Assembly: GCA_023078685.1 (NCBI GenBank)
Contig: JALGAS010000001.1
Location: 620,001-684,000 of the forward strand
Direction: 5' to 3'
Length of the DNA: 64,000 nucleotides
Origin: Neopestalotiopsis rosae
Taxonomy: Eukaryota; Ascomycota; Sordariomycetes; Amphisphaeriales; Sporocadaceae
This document shows positions 48,162 through 60,133 of this stretch, in pieces. The position numbers were made by a program, and so were the translations under genes. The notes below the pieces were generated by a model that was not told the origin of the DNA, did no database searches, and saw nothing but the letters and a program-made list of their open reading frames with translations. Every line of letters begins with the position of its first letter. Positions within the stretch are counted from its first letter, which is position 1.

Positions 48162-48177
48162 TTCTTAAATTTAAGAA
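48162..48177. repeat. 16-bp perfect palindrome
   Basis: TTCTTAAATTTAAGAA reads the same on both strands. It lies in A/T-rich non-coding DNA and could be chance or a binding site for a dimeric protein. Confidence 0.7.
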
Positions 48178-50389
48178 AAAGGGAAAAAAGAGAGGGGTCA
48201 ATGGTGTTATCATGATCGCTTTCGGTGTCGTAATTTCCAGATTGGTGTACTCTTGGATATGGACCTCTACTATTCTATTGATGACTAACCTCTCGTAGAG
48301 CAAGATTGATCTCAGAGAGTAGAATCTCAAATTACAGAGATATCAGATCCAATTCTGTATCAGCCGGCATGCGATCTACCACACCAGAGCTTATTAAGTG
48401 GTCGCACTTGGGTGGTTCTTTGAGATCATGGTGCGACGGATATGTCTAGGAGATTAAGAGAGGCGAAATCTTATCTACTCTGACATTTCTGGAGTTGATT
48501 AGGAAGAAAGGAGCGGTCGACAGCCACTGTCACATGCATAATCGAGCTCGACATTTTCAAACATGCACCCTCTTGTTCTTCTCATTTTTGTGATGCCAAG
48601 GTATGGTATGGAGTAGCCGCCTTGAATGATGGCGCATATGCACGCAAAGTGGCCCAAGAAGAGTATAAATGAGAAGGCTGTCACATTCAACCAAAGGACC
48701 AAAGAGTACGGATACGGACGCAAGAGCGTTTATACCCGGTGTTATTGCTCGACACATATTGTACATGCATACCAATCGCGACTGTTATTACCCGTGTTGT
48801 GTATGTGGAGCAAACGCCGCAACGCCGCCGTGGGGGGCGTTCTGTGCGTTATTGCCGGGCAAGCAAGCAATTCCGGATAGTCGGAGCATGGACTTGAATA
48901 CGATCATGCTAACTCATCGTATTTGCAGTATAGCGCCCGTGGCACGTCATAATGGGCGCATTTAATGCCTTTGATTACCATGTAAATGCTTGAGAGCCCT
49001 TTACTTTTTCAGCAGCCCATGTTTACACACGTCTTTTAGCGGTACGCGGCTGAGCTGAAAACGCCTAGACTAGATCCATCAGATCGTCTCGGAACTTGCC
49101 ATGGCACAGACAGTACAGTAGCTATTTGCAGTCACTAGGCGAGCTAGGTATATCCGGCTCTTGACTCAATTTATGATTTTTCGATCATGGCTAACATATT
49201 TGGGTCTGTTTGCATGACGTCAATACCTGATGAATTCTTTCGTCCACTCTGGCCAAATTCAATAGATAGCTGTAGAGAGGGAAATTATCGCCGCAGTACG
49301 ATAACAACCAAAAACATGTCCCTGTTTTATGAGGGGGTTCGTGGTCGTTGCCGTGGGGTCAGTCTGTCAAGCGACGCTCGGGGGCTTTTGCTGACTCCAG
49401 CTCGGAAGAGACTCTGTGACACTGAATGGCCACTGATCAAGCTGACCAGTCCGTCCTGGGGGGCAGACCGGGGCTCTTGCCACCCCGCGGGACATGGTTA
49501 CATTCATCGGCGGCTGGGAAGACCTCTCTGTCCTTTAGTGAGCAATTACCAATTTCCATGGGCTTTCAACATTACCAAGCACATATGTGAAAACAAAAGA
49601 GACATGAGCTCGAGAGAATCCACAGATTTTCCGACTCGAGACACGTATCACACACACGACATTGAATCAAGCATTCACCATTTGACTTTCCATCATCTAT
49701 TCCCTACCCTTCCAGCTTCCCTACATACGTACCCAGCTCAAGCAGCTTAACCTAGCTAAACCCCCAGCTAATGTAGCTCGATCGTGGTAGCCAAACCTGC
49801 TAAGGTGCACTACACTACCTAGCACCCATGTTCCCTTCCCTTCCCCTAGCTTAGCTGAGCTGAGCTCGGGCAGCTAGCTAGAAGTGGCCGAGGATAGCGC
49901 GATAAACCACAACAGCCGGGAGAAGTGAAATGCGGCTGCGGAGAAGGGACAATTGGCAATCGAAGCAGGTGACATGCGCCCACGTAACAACGGCATTCAT
50001 TCTCTCTTATTCTTTTTTTTTTTTGCTTTTCTTCTTTTGCTTTCTTGGGCAGATTTCATTCTCTCCTATGCGCGCTGTCTCAAGCCGCAAATTACCTAGT
50101 AGAACCCCTTGTGGAGCACCCGGCAGTACGTAGAAAGGGCCAAGTCAGTCATGTCAGTATGTACATTATGGTATTGTACACGGCTCTCAACTCTCGACTC
50201 TACCTCTCAGCCAGTGTGGTGGTAATAGAGGCGTTACCTACCATACCCTAGACAATTCACTACTCCACTACATACATGGGCTCCTGTCAAAGCTGTGCTA
50301 GAAATCCGGGGTGATCGAGAAAGTCTCGCTCGTTCCAATTCTCGCAATCGAACGCACTAACTAGGTAACCGGCAGTCCTCAAGTCCTAG

Positions 50390-50408
50390 TCTCTCTCTCT
50401 CTCTCTCT
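50390..50408. repeat. (CT)n microsatellite
   Basis: About nine CT dinucleotides in a row within the C/T-rich leader region upstream of the Zn2Cys6 gene. CT tracts near transcription starts are common in filamentous fungi. Confidence 0.8.
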
Positions 50409-51062
50409 CCAGCCTCCAGACTCTTTCCTGTCCAGTCTCTTTGCTGCCTTTGGCCTGGGTACCCGCTGACCATTTTCCCATTCAGCTCATCCTTATCTCC
50501 AGCCCATTTCCCCCATTTCTTTTTTTCACAATTTCCCTTCATTCCCGGCCCAAAACCCGCACGCGAGCGAACTTGTCAGTCAGCAAAGAAGACACACACA
50601 TACTCCGTACACTCACTACACACGCCGCCGCCAGTGCCAGTGCCACGTCGCTGATCGCGAACCGTCGCAAAAAGCTTCGTCTCACGGCACTTGTCGGGCT
50701 TATTCCCGGACAAGCCCAATTGCTTGTCTTCTTCTGCAAGCAATTCCCATCCCCATATTCTGCTCCGCACTCGCCACCAAAGTGCGCTCAATTGCCAATT
50801 GCCTTTTCAACCCCGACCAAACCCGGGGCGCCGCCAAGGCAGTAGTAGAACTGCCGCCTCGTCGTCGCCCGCAAGCGGCTTACGAGACGTTTTTGCTGAT
50901 CCGGCAGTTGTATACCAAATACCCACTCCATCTGCCTGCCTGTTGTTGCCTGCCTGTCTTCCTTACAAACGCTTGCACGCTTCCCTTGGGTCCGCCGGTC
51001 CCAGCGCTGGGAATAAGCAGGATTTGGTGTTGTTTGCTACTTGTTGTACCTACTATTCTATA

Positions 51063-53429
51063 ATGTCTTACGCCTCCGGAAGGCCGCATCCTAATACTAT
51101 TCTAACGCCTACATCGCTCGACTCCTCAGCCCACAATGCTGCCTCCTACGGCTCACCTACTGCGTTAGCCGTCAAGTCAGAATGGGGCGACAGCAGCCAA
51201 AGCACCGCCGTCACCCCCGAGGATTCAACTGCGCCCTCCAAGAAGAAGCAGAAGCGTAATAAGCCGACCCTGTCGTGCCACGAATGCGTTGAGAGGAAAA
51301 CTAAGGTAAGATCGACCTTGCTTGCCTGCCTACAGATCTCCAGATCTACCCACACCAATCAGTATGTCGGGCTCACTCTAAATGGGCCCGATTTGCACAC
51401 ACATTATAGGAAATGGTAGAGCAAATGTCTCGTTGCCCAATCGTCTGTTACATCGGTTACCAAATAGGTTTTAACTTGCGCATTGCAACACTCATTTTGT
51501 TACCTTATAATACTATATGATTGAGTCTGGTTGGTTGAGTGCCCCGTCGTACTCCTCAACACCTTTCGCATAGCAAATCACATCTTCATTCTAATGTGAC
51601 ACAAGCATCATTTGTTGCTAACGAAATGTCTACACTAGTGTGACCGAGGACGGCCGAATTGTTTGGCATGCATCAAACGGCAAACTGAGTGCAAATATGC
51701 ACATGTTGCGGATCTGCTTGAGTAAGTGGAAATGCTAGGCATGACGGTTACTTGCTCATCTAACTCTCTTGCAGGCAAACCACACGGACAGCAGCCAACG
51801 GGACCAGGATGACCAAGCCGCCCAAGAGGAAGCTGTCGGACACGGCCAAAGAAACACCCACATCTGTTCCCAACCTTGCCGATAAAGGCTTTTCTTCTGG
51901 TCCCATGTCCCGTGGCACCGTGGCCTCGTCCACCGGCTTGCTATCAAACATACCTTATTCGTTGCCTACTGCCTCCAAAGTATTTGGAGTGGGTGCCGAA
52001 CATCCTTTCGCAAACTATTGGACGTTTGAGGGCAAGCTTGAACAAGTTATCAGCGTGATGCCAAAGGAAAAGGCCAATGCCGACATGCTGATCGCGCAGT
52101 ACTTTGAGTGCGTAGATCCTGTGTATCCAATGATTCACCGCCAGACATTCTACGCAGACTATGAGCACTTTTGGTCTCTCTTACATAGAAACCAGCAAGA
52201 GAGTGCCGATGCGGCCTTTGTTGGCCTGGTTTTTGTCATGATGGCTCTTGGAACACAATTTCAAACCGTCACGACCCTTGAGGATGGAAAAAAGAGTGCC
52301 GAGTTCTACGCATCTGCGTCGAATCAGGCCTTGCGGATCGGGTGTTACCTTAGTTCGGCTTCTATCCAGTCGATACAAGCAATGGTCCTATTGACCTATT
52401 TCTTGATTAACGATAACCACGCATCAGACGGCTGGTCATTTGCTGGGATTCTCATGAGACAAGCGTATGCAATGGGGTTACATCGAGACCCGAATATTGG
52501 TAGGTTCCATCAGCCTCACGCGGAGTCTAGCCCTACTAATCGCTCTTCCTAGTCGTACCCGATGCGAGCAAATTTGAGAAACAGCAAAGGCGAAAACTTT
52601 GGCAAGCCGTTCTACACCAAGACACATTTTTGACTATTCTTTTGTCCCTACCACCAAGCGCAACACACACAGATGTCAATGTGGACGATCTCGTCGATGA
52701 TCCCAATGATATCGTCAGTACAGATCCACGGGATACCGCCTACATCAGAGGATCCTGGTCACTAGCAAATCTGGTTCAAGAAACGATTTGTAGTCCTCGC
52801 TCTCTCGACATACCCATCTGCTCTACGCAGCGACAAAAGTCGAAGCTCATTTCGGATTTCCGAGCTGTATACAGATCATTTCCCGACATATTCCGCTCCT
52901 GGGATCAAGAGTCCCTCACACAGCTTGCCACGACCAACAAGCGAATCGTACGGCAGACTTTGTTCCTGACAAGCAACTACTATCATAACCTTATGTTGGT
53001 CCATGCTTCAGAAAGCCCAGATGTTCCTGTAAACGTCCGCGCAACGCTCGAGGCGGCACACGAGGCCATCAATGCCTTCTTCATGCTATATAATCTCTTT
53101 GCCCATGAGGCGCGGGTGTGGTGGGTTTTCAACCACCGTGCCTTCCTCGAGGCGCTGTGCATTGGTAATGTCCTGCGGGAGACGGCCAGTGATGTCGAGC
53201 CTGATGAGGTAGAGAGATTCGAGCGGGATCCATTGTTTGCGAGAGCCAGGGCTGACCTTAGTAAGTATATTTGCCTTTTACCTTCACCCAAACATGCACA
53301 TGGATTGTAACGGCTCACATATCCCACACTCTAGCTCGTATGATTCAGATCATGCAAATCATGGCAGACGGTGACCAAGGGTCCGAGGTAGCTAGAACCC
53401 GGGTCACAGTTCTCAGTGAGTTTCTATAG
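51063..53429 (+). CDS. Zn2Cys6 fungal transcription factor
   Basis: Five exons (51063-51305, 51639-51721, 51775-52499, 52553-53260, 53335-53429) encode 617 residues. The binuclear cluster is complete: Cys 72, 75, 82, 89, 92, 99 (C-x2-C-x6-C-x6-C-x2-C-x6-C), preceded by a basic stretch (KKKQKRNK) that can serve as nuclear localisation signal. The first intron falls between the second and third cysteines. The central part (EQVISVMPKEKANADMLIAQ, FECVDPVYPMIHRQTFYADY, DGWSFAGILMRQAYAMGLHR, RRKLWQAVLHQDTF) is the fungal-specific transcription factor domain. Target genes are unknown, and no neighbouring biosynthetic cluster suggests one. The 333-bp first intron is long for this window. MSYASG is the first in-frame ATG after a CT-rich leader. 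Convergent with the Scn1-like gene. Confidence 0.87.
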
Positions 53430-53886
53430 AGGAATATGCTCGTCGAGTAGTATATCAGCAGACTTTTGATTAGGAACACGTTCTCAAAGTCGCACTAAGT
53501 TGAATGAGATTTCTCGCCGCCAAGGTATTTCACATGTGTGCCACTGACTATGCCTCGGACCTAATTCGTCAGTTTCGGGCCATTAATGAAATACATCTCT
53601 AGTTCTTGTCTTTCGAAATTGACGGCTAATACTCTCGTATACTATCCATGTACCAAAGTCTATCTACTCAAGTACCAAATAGGACACGAAGACGCTGCAG
53701 ATTGACACCATTCACGCTAGAGACTGTACGTGATTGTACTGAACTTGACGCTGATAGCAGGGCTATCAGCAGTATTGGTCTTACCTTGGGAGACGTTACA
53801 AGTATTTCCCGTCCGAGACCGAGATGAGAAGAATATCCGCCAGTGTAAGCCATTGGATTAACCTAGATGGTCCATTTTTGACTAGG
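53430..53886. other. convergent intergenic region
   Basis: The 457 bp between the stop codons of the transcription factor and the Scn1-like gene, expected to hold both 3' UTRs. Nothing else was recognised. Confidence 0.5.
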
Positions 53887-55185
53887 TCACTCGTCGAAAA
53901 CAAATTCGCGGTAATTTTGAGCGAGTTGCTCGAGTCCGGTCTTCAGATCCCACCCTTTGATTTCGCACACTTTGCGGCAGATGGACTCGAGGGCCGCATC
54001 CATGTTGTCGCCAGCGGTATGCAGATCGCTTTCGACCAGAATCCTATCATTAGGGCATGTTCGAATCGCCTCCTCAGTCTTTGTGTTCTTGTCACCTCCT
54101 TGGGGATCGAAGTTGATGGCCGTCGAGAAGGAAAAGAAGACCTTGGAGGGCACCGTCTTGTGGAGATATTGGTTCATGATGTTCACAGGTCCGCTGTATG
54201 AGTGTAGGCATATTCGCGGTGGGAACGGCTTGCCTGTTGTGTTTTGTTTGCTCGTGCTGCCCGTTTTGCCCTCGGCTGGAGTGCCGCCAGAGTCGCTACT
54301 ATTGTCGTCCTCAAGGTCGTGGGCATGAGGAGCTATCTTTTTCTGCTCGCGACGTGATATAACCTCCTTCTCGTAACCTTTCCAGCAACCAGATAAAGCA
54401 TTATAAACTCCACCGTGCACTTGGACGCCGTGGACACTAACAGCTCGGTTGAGCTCGCCAGCAAGCCGCAGCTGTGCCTTGAGAATGGTCGTTTGATGGG
54501 CAATGTTGACACGGTGCGGGCTCAAGCGGCGGCCCTCACGACCGCCAGGCGTCAACGCCTCATCTGGTCCGTCATCGCCGACCACGGTCCAGCTCTCGGG
54601 AATGCGAAAAGCCTTGTCCAAACCTATTTCTCCCACGAGAGCAAAGGGATACTTTTGGAGACGAGCCTTGGTCTCATTGAGGAACGTGGATAGTGCTATT
54701 GGGTCCTGCAGTCTAGAACTGAAGTTCTTGTCCTGAGAAGAAGGAGCAGGCGAAAGGATCTTGTCATAGTGTGCAGTCTTGCCTTCTACTGTTCCATCAT
54801 ACGTCGGCTCGAGTGCTGTGTCGTCGAAGATTTGGTACGAGAACCACGGATGCCAACCAAACGACGGAATTACCCGTCTCTTACTGCCGATATTTACCTC
54901 TGAGAAGATGCTCTCCTGTGACTCCACACCCTGCTCTAGAGCGAGATCGTTCACTAGATCTTGGTCTTGGGATCTCGTGGACATGACTGTCAGGGCACGG
55001 GCCTTCATGCCTGGTATTGAGGAGACTAGTGCCATGGTGTCGGTAGGATGGCAGTGGGCGTCAAAGACCCCTACATCCCATGGGAAAGGCTCCTTGGGTG
55101 TTGCCTCATCATTAGACAGGCTAGATCGGGAGGCATCGGCAGCCTCTGAGTGCGGACCTGCCTTGCCATCATGCTGTTGACACAT
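53887..55185 (-). CDS. TatD-family metal-dependent hydrolase, Scn1-like
   Basis: Intronless, 432 residues. It has the TatD amidohydrolase metal ligands in order: DAHCHPTD (His 44, 46), GEIGLD (Glu 186), SVHGVQ (His 252), CLHSYSG (His 328) and ESDLHT (Asp 387). Fungal members of this branch resemble fission yeast Scn1, found through Cut9 (an anaphase-promoting-complex subunit); TatD proteins elsewhere are nucleases or phosphodiesterases. Substrate here is unknown. An insertion rich in Asp, Ser and Gly (DLEDDNSSDSGGTPAEG) sits before the fourth ligand and is probably a disordered loop. Longer reading frames upstream begin only with non-ATG codons, so the ATG giving MCQQHDGK is preferred; a possible acceptor TTACAG just before it could mark a leader intron. 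Confidence 0.86.
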   Translation of the reverse strand: MCQQHDGKAGPHSEAADASRSSLSNDEATPKEPFPWDVGVFDAHCHPTDTMALVSSIPGMKARALTVMSTRSQDQDLVNDLALEQGVESQESIFSEVNIGSKRRVIPSFGWHPWFSYQIFDDTALEPTYDGTVEGKTAHYDKILSPAPSSQDKNFSSRLQDPIALSTFLNETKARLQKYPFALVGEIGLDKAFRIPESWTVVGDDGPDEALTPGGREGRRLSPHRVNIAHQTTILKAQLRLAGELNRAVSVHGVQVHGGVYNALSGCWKGYEKEVISRREQKKIAPHAHDLEDDNSSDSGGTPAEGKTGSTSKQNTTGKPFPPRICLHSYSGPVNIMNQYLHKTVPSKVFFSFSTAINFDPQGGDKNTKTEEAIRTCPNDRILVESDLHTAGDNMDAALESICRKVCEIKGWDLKTGLEQLAQNYREFVFDE

Positions 55186-58100
55186 GCTGTAAGTGATGCT
55201 GTGGTCTGATCCGTATAACGGAAGATTCCAGCTCCGAAAATATATCAAGCTTCCTATCGGGGCCGGCCGGCCGCCTTCGGCTTTATGGGGGTTTGACAGG
55301 TGAGATTTGGGGGTTGTGGCGGGCGACCGTCCAAAGTAAGCGATGGTCAGCCTTGTGTGTTCCCGACTCGGTATGATGTAAGGTCCCTCAACAATACAGT
55401 CAGCCTGTAGAGATCAGGGCAAACTTTGAGACTTCCTACTTGTTCCGATGCTCCGAAAATCCCCTCCCAAAACCACAGCCAAGGTTCCGCGATATGCGTC
55501 CAAGAAGAGGGGATCAAGTACTTTGTAGAGGTCGAATAGCGGCGTCCCGGTTCTTCTAGAACCCCCCTGATTAAACTCTCGAGGTACCTGGAGGAGGGGG
55601 TCAGGGTCCATAGTTGTCCATCTCGGATGTAAAGTGAGATCGAGGCGTGGCGACTTACCTCTAGCGAACCCGATAATGTGAACACCCTTTTCTTTCTGGT
55701 CAATTGTAGCAAATTGGATAAATACTGCAAGGTGAAGTCAAGCCTGAAACTCGAAAATTGCTTTGAAAGAAGGGCGGTGAAGTAAAACCCTATAGCCCAA
55801 AGAGGACTGATGAGGAGCTGCTTGCTTGGTGCTTGGTGAGAATGCTCAATGCAAGGCCAAAAAGAGGAACGAGTAGAGTTGTGAAATGGGGCTCGGGCTT
55901 CGTCATTGTCCCCACATTGAGTTGAGCTCTCACTCCTCTTACCCAAGAAAGTGAAGGAGCTTCTGGTACAATTGCATGCTGTAAAAGTCAATATACTTGA
56001 TAGGAATCTTAACTTACATGTAACGCTCCAGTCTCGAACTTTCCATTCTCGATGTGGGAAAGAAATAAGTCAGTTCACCTGCTTAGCTGAATAATTGAAT
56101 GTATTCAAGTGTCGAAGAACTCTTTCGAGCAGCCGAGGACGACTTCTTCTCGCCATAATCAACAGCGTACGTACTCACTACCATGGGGAGCATGGACCGG
56201 CTTCAAACCATTGATTATAGACGAACCGTCCGCCCCATCCCCGGATTTTTGGCTGCTGGTGCCCCTTCTTTCGGGTCTATTCCCAAGAGTTGTCAAGTGC
56301 ACCAAGAAGAAAATCACTTGCCAATAGGATCGCGTGCCAATAGTTCCCTTTGTGCACCAAGAATGCCCAACTAAACAAGTTGCATTACGTTAACTTGCCC
56401 TCCGAGTAGTTGCATTGGCTTATAATTGCCAATGCTTCAATTGGGTCTCACGCTCCAATGGTAGGATAGCTGCTTGGTTAGCAGCTAGCTGCCTGCTGCT
56501 TGGATACGAAGGCAAGGAATGAATGCGCTGTTATGGTGTACGTAGTGTATGTAGTGTAGGTAGTGTAGTATGGGGAAGATGGTGATCTTCTTTGCAGGGC
56601 CAAGTGAGTGTGGCGTGGAAGTGGTTCGAGGCCCTCCAGGCCTTTCTCTGGCTCGTCTGGGGGCCCCCTCGATGCCCCTCGATTACCCTATGGCTGCTTC
56701 TTCTCCCCACACAAAGTGACAAAGGTGGGTTCCAATGTGTGCGTCGAACTCTAATAAACCAAAGTCCATGAGTTCCACATGCACCTTCCGTCTGGTTGTC
56801 TGGGTGCTTCCCTTCCATTTATTCCCTCCCCCCAGTCCAGTCAAGCAAGCACTTGAGATATGTACCCCGGGGTTCCCTGCTGTCACCTCCCGAGTACTCC
56901 GTACATATCCAGCCCTTCAGTGGTTATGTGATTTCTATTTACACAGACTTGGCAATGTATAAAGTATGCATCCATACGAGCGCACTCACATAGGTAGAGA
57001 GAGTATCGACACATGTACTCTGCAGTGGTGCAGTGGCACGTTTATTAGACATTCCCTGATTGGAGTACATAAGCAGCTGCATCGCATGCATCTAACGGCA
57101 TCATATCAAACATGTGAAAGGCGGCTGGGACCCAGTTTCCGAGCTTATCTTCCTGTTGCTGCTGCAACCCACCTCGCAAATACTACAGTAGAAAACCTTA
57201 CCATGTGGGCTCGTTGGCTCGGCCCGGAGGATAACGACCATGAAGCACTCCAGTGCGCTCGTTGGCTCGGTGTGCATCGCAGAACCCCCCCGGGCTGGCT
57301 CCATACCTAGGTATACAATTCTTTCGCATATATTCGTGCTCCGTCCGGCCGTTCACTCTGGGCTATACTCGTCCCATGTCCGTTTTACCTCCCTCCCTCC
57401 CTCTCCCCCTCCCCCCCTCCCTCCATAACACCAAACGACAAGCCGCCGGAGGAGTATGAGAGATAGTGAGAGCTAGAGAGAGACGAGACGAGAAGAGAAG
57501 AGTGCAGAGCGAGGGGAAGACCGCACCGACCATTGCACTAATGTGTCTACGGTAGCTGGCTCTGTAACGACTCTTGTCCTAGTCGACGACAGGAAAGCGC
57601 CAGTAACACGAAACGAAACAGCGTATGGATAGTCGTGCCATTACTTTTCTCCGACTGGCTGGTTGCTACTCAAGTGCTTGCTGCTCCTGAACTACCTTGA
57701 CCGACCCTCCACTACACGCCAGACTACGAGCCTGCTGCCGTATGTATGCACCATACTACAGTACCAAGAAGGAAGACCCCAGAGAGGACCCCTACCCTCT
57801 TACCATCCAGTCTCCGCTCTTGTGCAACCTCCTCGAAATATATGAGCAGATAACCGTTGCCGCCGCTGTCACAGACACTGGAAAAGAAATACCTAAACTC
57901 CTTCCCCCTTTCTGTTCCACCCCGGCTACATCACACAAAGACTCGTCCCGCACCTCCCCCTTCTCTCCGACCTCGACCTCCTCAATATCCTCCCGTGCCT
58001 CACGGTGCAGCATCCCCGTCCTTTAGGATGGGCCTGGCCCCGAGTCAGCCTACGTCTCTCTGACCTCACAAAGTACGACAACGGCAAACCTCGACTCTTT

Positions 58101-58254
58101 TTTTGACACCAACTACTCCAGCCCTCGCCAATTGAAGCTGTTGCTCGAGGTGTGATTCTCAATCGACTAGAATTCTTCTGCAAACCCCCTCCCAAGGATC
58201 GAGGATCGGCTCCGTGCCACCACCTCTCAAGGAGCTCAAGAAACTCCACCCCCA
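55186..58254. other. 3-kb intergenic region
   Basis: Contains the Scn1-like promoter, a possible decayed or spliced minus-strand gene at about 55405-55980 (see findings), a C-rich tract at 57388-57424 and a long C/T-rich leader for the gene at 58255. A 63-codon ATG frame at 56183-56374 has no recognisable feature. Confidence 0.4.
57388..57424. repeat. C-rich tract (G4 potential on minus strand)
   Basis: Repeated CCCT units: at least six runs of three or more C separated by single T or CT. On the minus strand this satisfies a G-quadruplex pattern. It lies about 830 bp upstream of the membrane-protein gene at 58255. Confidence 0.8.
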
Positions 58255-59025
58255 ATGTCTCACGCAATGGCCTTCTTCAACCCGATCCAGCTCATCGCCA
58301 CCCTCTTTCTCGCCCTCGTGGCCCTGCCTCTAGCCTTTCTAGCCTGCATCACGACTTGGCTGGCCTGCTGGATCCTAGTCACGCGCCTCTTGTTCGTCTA
58401 TGCAGAGCTGGCATGGGAGATTGTTCGGTACACGTTATATGACCGCTGGCGGCCGGGCCACTATATTGAATCGCCCTCGGTCAGTCGCCGATCCAGCCGG
58501 GCCGTTTCGCCCATCGGCTCGCCCCCGCGGTCGCCCGAGTTCTCGTCTTTCAAGGGTGCCCCACGATCACGGCGGCGCGCCGGCAGCCTCAGCAGCACAG
58601 CCAGTACCGTGCCCCGTGTCGCCTTCTCCGCCCTTTTGGAACCGAATCCCAACGCCCTGGAAAGGGATTTCGAGGGACTCGGCGGATGGGTGATTCACGA
58701 TGACGGCGCGGACAAAGCAGACGAGCAGGCCTGGGATACTCTCAATCCTCGTCTCGAAACCGTCGAGACCCACCGTCATCATTCGCGCGCGCATACAGTC
58801 GCCACACCCTTTTCCTCGGGCGATTATACCTTTGGGTCGCCCGCCAGGTCAGGCATGATGTCAGTGTCTCACAGCCCGGAGAGGCTGACAACGACAGGTC
58901 TAAGTCCACGCAGCCCGGGTAGTCGGACGCCAACGCGGACCCGAGGAGTCGGTCCTCTTACTCACATGGACCGGAGCGACTCGTATTTTCCGCTGCAGGC
59001 TCAGCTGAGGAAAATCGCTGCTTGA
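58255..59025 (+). CDS. membrane-anchored Ser/Arg-rich protein, function unknown
   Basis: Intronless, 256 residues. The first about 55 residues are strongly hydrophobic and can form two helices (QLIATLFLALVALPLAFLAC and then WILVTRLLFVYAELAWEIV), ending at a basic-aromatic border (YDRWRPG). The rest is hydrophilic and Ser/Pro/Arg-rich (SRRSSRAVSPIGSPPRSPEF), with several SP and RSP sites suited to proline-directed phosphorylation, then a short conserved-looking GGWVIHDDG and the end DRSDSYFPLQAQLRKIA. Likely a tail-in-cytosol membrane protein. I do not recognise the family. The ATG is preceded by CCCA and a long CT-rich leader; another Met is four codons in. Confidence 0.72.
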   Translation: MSHAMAFFNPIQLIATLFLALVALPLAFLACITTWLACWILVTRLLFVYAELAWEIVRYTLYDRWRPGHYIESPSVSRRSSRAVSPIGSPPRSPEFSSFKGAPRSRRRAGSLSSTASTVPRVAFSALLEPNPNALERDFEGLGGWVIHDDGADKADEQAWDTLNPRLETVETHRHHSRAHTVATPFSSGDYTFGSPARSGMMSVSHSPERLTTTGLSPRSPGSRTPTRTRGVGPLTHMDRSDSYFPLQAQLRKIAA

Positions 59026-60133
59026 TCGGAAATTTGTGCAAAAGATACAAAAGGAGGGGGGGAAAAGTCTTCTTTTCCAAGACAAGGATTGGTTGCGGAA
59101 ATTTTCATATCCGAACTGTCAATTTTTCGAGAAAAACGGATCCTCAACATTAATTGCTTTGTGCTCAAAGCGCGTTCAGAGTCAGCGATCATCTTTTGCA
59201 ATAACTTATTTCTGTACCAGGACTTTGTCGAAGCCAAGCTTGCGGCAGCGTCTTGACGAAACGACATCATGACTCCATGCCTATTGTATATGATATCCTA
59301 AAACGGCATTTCTTTTTTCCAGGGAAAATGGGACGGGCTCTCTTGGGTTTTTTAGAATTGGACTGATCAAACAAGGCGGGAGAAATGTGATGTAGGGACT
59401 CACTTGGGTTATTGGGAGTGGACTCAGGTCGGTGTCCTCTGTGTACGGTATAGTCAGTCGCCAAATGTGTGTTGAACTTGATCAGTACATTACAAGGGGT
59501 CTGAGGACCCTGAAATATATCTCTTGAGATATCAATATTGCTTTTCTATGGGTTTGCACGAAACCTTGATCAACAGTGCCTGGTGATTGATTGCTTTGTC
59601 GTTCTTTTAATCTATTTCTCAAAAGGCATTTCACCAACGACGTAAATCAGATGTCGACTTAAAAGTGCTGACATGCTTTCTCTAGAATAGGGATATATAG
59701 TGTCAGAGTTCAAGATACTTGTATCAACACTGTCATGGGTATGTATTGACTGCTTAATGTGTGCATCCGACGCAAGGAGTTGTGGACACATTTATCTATG
59801 AAAAAGGGCCCTCTCATATTTTTATTGTTCATGCTCCGCGTTGCCCTTTACTGAGAAAGTCAAATTACCGCCTAGGCCATGGGGGGAGAGCCGCGTATTT
59901 AATATCCCCCGTGACAGTTTCGGCACCGATATTACACTTGGCGCATCGTGAGAACGCGCTCTATTCGTTATCATGAAACTTTTTTTTATCGAAAGGCCCA
60001 GGCAGGACGGTCCTCGTCCTTTCAGGTGTCGTTCAATCGTGTCTCCCATAAACTTTAAGCACGCTCCGCCAAATGCAAGAAAAATCATCGCAAATCAAGG
60101 AGCATGTGCTATCAATAACCATTAATCGCTTTT
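59026..60133. other. convergent intergenic region
   Basis: About 1.1 kb between the stop of the membrane protein and the stop of the RING gene. Generally A/T-richer than the genes. No gene or RNA was supported. Confidence 0.5.

Larger units (their letters stand above)
45899..51062. other. 5-kb intergenic region
   Basis: No gene could be supported. A 187-codon ATG-initiated open frame at 49187-49750 has no recognisable features and is discussed as a finding. A 16-bp perfect palindrome sits at 48162-48177. The right 700 bp contain a (CT)n run at 50390-50408 and C/T-rich sequence, typical of the leader of the transcription-factor gene that follows. Confidence 0.45.

Noticed and set aside
55186..55248. 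Longer N-terminus for the Scn1-like protein
   Set aside because: The extended frame starts with TTG; the first ATG at 55185 is preferred.
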